This document shows positions 62,029 through 64,000 of a stretch of DNA of 64,000 bases, one piece after another. The position numbers were made by a program, and so were the translations under genes. The first letter of the stretch is position 1, and every line of letters begins with the position of its first letter. This DNA is from Bacteroidota bacterium (GTDB taxonomy: Bacteria > Bacteroidota > Bacteroidia > Flavobacteriales > Flavobacteriaceae), in assembly GCA_027620655.1 (NCBI GenBank), contig JAQCDS010000008.1, positions 1 to 64,000 on the forward strand, written 5' to 3'. The notes below the pieces were generated by a model, which was not told where the DNA came from, searched no databases, and saw nothing but the letters and a program-made list of their open reading frames with translations.

Positions 62029-62931
62029 ATGAGCATTTTTAAAAAACATACTTTGCTCAAGTTGCTAAGTATATTTTCTGTAGTTCGAGGCTATAATATT
62101 GCTCTTATTCTTTTGGCGCAGTATCTTACATCAATTTTTATTTTATCACCAGATTCTGAGTTGTTAGATGTTTTGTTGGATCTCTATTTATTTGCCATTG
62201 TTTTGGCTACGGTAGGGGCAGTTGCCTCTGGGTATATCATCAATAATTTTTATGACCAAGAAAAAGATTTAATCAATAGGCCTCAAAAATTTATATTGGA
62301 TCAAATTGTAAGTCAACAAACAAAACTAAAACTCTATTTTATATTAAATTTTTTAGTGCTTTTGGCTGCAAGTGCAATATCTTTTCGTGCGGTTTTATTT
62401 TTTGTATGTTATATTTTTTCCATTTGGTTTTATTCACATAAAATTAAAAAAATGCCAATTGTAGGAAATCTAACGTCGGCCTTACTATCAATAGCTCCAT
62501 TTTTTGCTATTTTTCTTTATTTTCAAAATTATAATCAGTTGATTTTTGTTTTTGGGTTTTATCTTTTTCTCATTTTGGCGATGCGAGAACTGGTTAAGGA
62601 TTTAGAAAATATAAAAGGTGATTTAGCGATGAATTATCAAACTGTTCCTGTGATTTATGGAGAACGTTCAACCAAATTATTGATTACAGTATTCGTTTTT
62701 ATAAACATTAGCATTTCATTAATTTTAGTTTTAAATTTTGATTTAGGGCTTATGGATTATTTCTTTTTGGGCTCTATTTTAACTTTAATTGGCACTCTTT
62801 TCATGACCTGGAAAACGTCTTCAATAAAACATTATCATCGCATTCATAACGTATTAAAAATCTTAATTTTCTTGGGGGTTTTAAGTATAACACTTCTTAA
62901 CCCTGCCTTAATCATCAATAAGATTTTTTAA
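62029..62931 (+). CDS. UbiA-family prenyltransferase
   Basis: Integral inner-membrane prenyltransferase of 300 residues with about nine helices. The first Asp-rich motif NNFYDQEKDLINRPQK is near residues 72-88 and the second region RELVKDLENIKGD is near residue 187. It resembles geranylgeranylglycerol-phosphate geranylgeranyltransferase-like members common in Bacteroidota; whether its acceptor is a quinone precursor, heme or glycerophosphate is not decided by the sequence. Co-location with the mevalonate genes links isoprenoid supply to its use. Confidence 0.87.
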   Translation: MSIFKKHTLLKLLSIFSVVRGYNIALILLAQYLTSIFILSPDSELLDVLLDLYLFAIVLATVGAVASGYIINNFYDQEKDLINRPQKFILDQIVSQQTKLKLYFILNFLVLLAASAISFRAVLFFVCYIFSIWFYSHKIKKMPIVGNLTSALLSIAPFFAIFLYFQNYNQLIFVFGFYLFLILAMRELVKDLENIKGDLAMNYQTVPVIYGERSTKLLITVFVFINISISLILVLNFDLGLMDYFFLGSILTLIGTLFMTWKTSSIKHYHRIHNVLKILIFLGVLSITLLNPALIINKIF

Positions 62932-62962
62932 AGAGATCAATACTAATTCTTATTTTATACTG

Positions 62963-62970
62963 TACCTTTG
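62963..62970 (+). promoter_or_regulatory. Promoter -7 box of the RluB-like gene
   Basis: TACCTTTG matches TAnnTTTG, 14 bases before the ATG at 62984; the -33 element is weak. Confidence 0.45.
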
Positions 62971-62983
62971 ACAAAAATTAATC

Positions 62984-63757
62984 ATGCCAGCCAATCATCG
63001 CCAAAAAAAAACAGCAAAGAAGTCTTCTTCTGTTCAAGAAAATAAAAAATCATCTTTAATTCGATTGAATAAATTCATTTCTAATTCAGGAGTTTGTTCA
63101 AGGCGTGAAGCAGATCTATTTATTAGTATCGGAAATGTAACTGTAAATGGGGAAGTGGTTACTGAAATGGGGTATAAAGTCAAACCCAACGATGATGTTC
63201 GTTTTGATGGTGCTCGCATCAATCCAGAGCAAAAAGCTTATGTTCTACTCAATAAACCCAAAGGTTTTGCGAACACCACAAGCGAGGGTAAAGGGCGTAC
63301 AGTAATGGATTTGGTAGCCAAAGCAAGTGCTTCAAACATTCGTCCAATTGGACGTTTGGGAAGAAACTCATTAGGGTTGATTTTATTTACAAATGATGAA
63401 AAAATGCATGCTAAATTTACAAATTCCAAAAATGGTGTTGTACGGCTTTTTCATGTGGAGCTCGATAAACCATTAAAATTTGAGCATTTAAAACAAATTC
63501 AAGAAGGCTTCAAACACAAGGGAAAGCTTATTCGAGTTGAAGACATCAGTTATGTTGAAGGTGCAAAGAAAAATGAAGTTGGCATCAAAATAAAGAATAC
63601 AGGAAACACGCTTTTACGGACTCTTTTTACACATTTTAATTATGAAATTGAAAAACTAGACTGTGTTTCTATTGGTCCACTAACCAAAAAAGACTTGCCA
63701 AGAGGACATTGGAAGCATCTTTCTGAGCATGAACTCAGCTTAATGATGATGTTGTAG
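62984..63757 (+). CDS. RsuA/RluB-family pseudouridine synthase-like protein, catalytic Asp absent
   Basis: A 257-residue protein with a Lys-rich start, an S4 RNA-binding domain (about 26-85; RLNKFISNSGVCSRREADLF) and the RsuA/RluB synthase fold (VLLNKPKGFANTTSEG, RTVMDLV). The family's catalytic motif GRLDxxTxGLLLLTND appears as GRLGRNSLGLILFTND with Gly at residue 126 where the nucleophile Asp belongs; the codon is GGA. It probably binds rRNA, but modification activity is doubtful. The 3' end overlaps the convergent membrane-protein gene by 23 bases. Confidence 0.85.
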   Translation: MPANHRQKKTAKKSSSVQENKKSSLIRLNKFISNSGVCSRREADLFISIGNVTVNGEVVTEMGYKVKPNDDVRFDGARINPEQKAYVLLNKPKGFANTTSEGKGRTVMDLVAKASASNIRPIGRLGRNSLGLILFTNDEKMHAKFTNSKNGVVRLFHVELDKPLKFEHLKQIQEGFKHKGKLIRVEDISYVEGAKKNEVGIKIKNTGNTLLRTLFTHFNYEIEKLDCVSIGPLTKKDLPRGHWKHLSEHELSLMMML

Positions 63758-64000
63758 TTTTTCTGTTGTTAATAAGTTCAAATAAGAGAACTATTCCAAA
63801 GGAAAAGTATTCTATAACTTCAATAAGTGTGTTTGCATCAACACCACCTTTGTGGTAGGTAAAGTAGCTAAAAAATATAGTGGCGCTCCATACCAATACA
63901 AATTTGTAGTTAGTAAAACAACTTAAAAAAACCAGTGTAGTTATATACCAAGGATGAACGGTTGTTGACACAAGAAAATAAATTGTCAAAATCCAAATGA
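63735..64000 (-). CDS. C-terminal part of an integral-membrane protein, possibly a GT-C mannosyltransferase
   Basis: The minus-strand frame is open from 63735 through the right edge, so the start lies outside the window. The visible 87 residues have two or three hydrophobic helices, with STTVHPWYITTLVFLSCFT, YKFVLVWSATIFFSYFTYH and IEYFSFGIVLLFELI. The HPWYITTL segment is familiar from the last part of flavobacterial membrane-bound mannosyltransferase-like proteins, but with so little sequence this is tentative. It ends 23 bases inside the convergent RluB-like gene. Confidence 0.6.
   Translation of the reverse strand, partial: IWILTIYFLVSTTVHPWYITTLVFLSCFTNYKFVLVWSATIFFSYFTYHKGGVDANTLIEVIEYFSFGIVLLFELINNRKTTTSSLS

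Overview
The window reads as a chromosomal segment of a marine-type member of the Flavobacteriaceae (Bacteroidota). The DNA is AT-rich. There are no clear Shine-Dalgarno leaders, and several promoters have the Bacteroidota form TTTG-N18-20-TAnnTTTG. One large secreted protein ends in a gliding-motility/type IX secretion C-terminal domain. The gene content is also typical of the group: DUF3098, DUF3127, DUF4301, a single-subunit glycyl-tRNA synthetase, sdhC-A-B with a one-piece cytochrome b, and a mevalonate pathway. No transposase, prophage or CRISPR array is visible; the segment is mostly core genome.

Layout. 0-7.3 kb: edge of a secreted protein, hflX, a damaged spot where two truncated outer-membrane protein genes meet head to head, a repeat-rich adhesin-like protein, glyS. 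7.3-15.9 kb: comF, an Ig-like lipoprotein, the sdhCAB operon, aminopeptidase P, a metal-binding lipoprotein, an EamA transporter. 16-22.8 kb: a pair of M16 peptidases, rplU-rpmA, an esterase-like lipoprotein, ahcY. 22.9-28.6 kb: a tightly overlapping run (phosphopantetheinyl transferase, pnuC, NadR-like kinase, DUF4301) followed by a TPP riboswitch and a TonB-dependent receptor, probably a vitamin-uptake cluster. 28.7-38.4 kb: small envelope proteins, greA with a terminator-like leader hairpin, HIT protein, orphan histidine kinase, flavin reductase, two tandem PPK2 kinases, tag, truB-uppP-DUF3098-ftsX. 38.5-49.5 kb: leuS, SemiSWEET, Zn peptidase, Lrp regulator with saccharopine dehydrogenase, DUF423, CPBP protease, pckA, ruvC, hemW. 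49.5-57.1 kb: a compact operon carrying a complete set for 4-hydroxyproline breakdown to 2-oxoglutarate (epimerase, D-amino-acid oxidoreductase, DapA-type deaminase, semialdehyde dehydrogenase) together with a DUF885 peptidase, a cyclase-family protein and an MmcQ-like protein. 57.1-64 kb: M20 dipeptidase, tRNA-Leu(UAG), HI0933-type flavoprotein, mevalonate decarboxylase, mevalonate kinase, UbiA prenyltransferase, an RsuA/RluB-like protein lacking the usual catalytic Asp, and the end of a membrane protein.

The points most worth a second look are the head-to-head gene remnants at 1.6-2.5 kb, the greA leader hairpin, the riboswitch-linked vitamin cluster with DUF4301, the hydroxyproline operon, the exact 195-bp coding repeats, the paired PPK2 genes, the RluB-like protein with Gly at the Asp position, and four convergent gene pairs that share a 4-nt double stop. 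All functional calls rest on motif and family recognition by eye; no database search was run.
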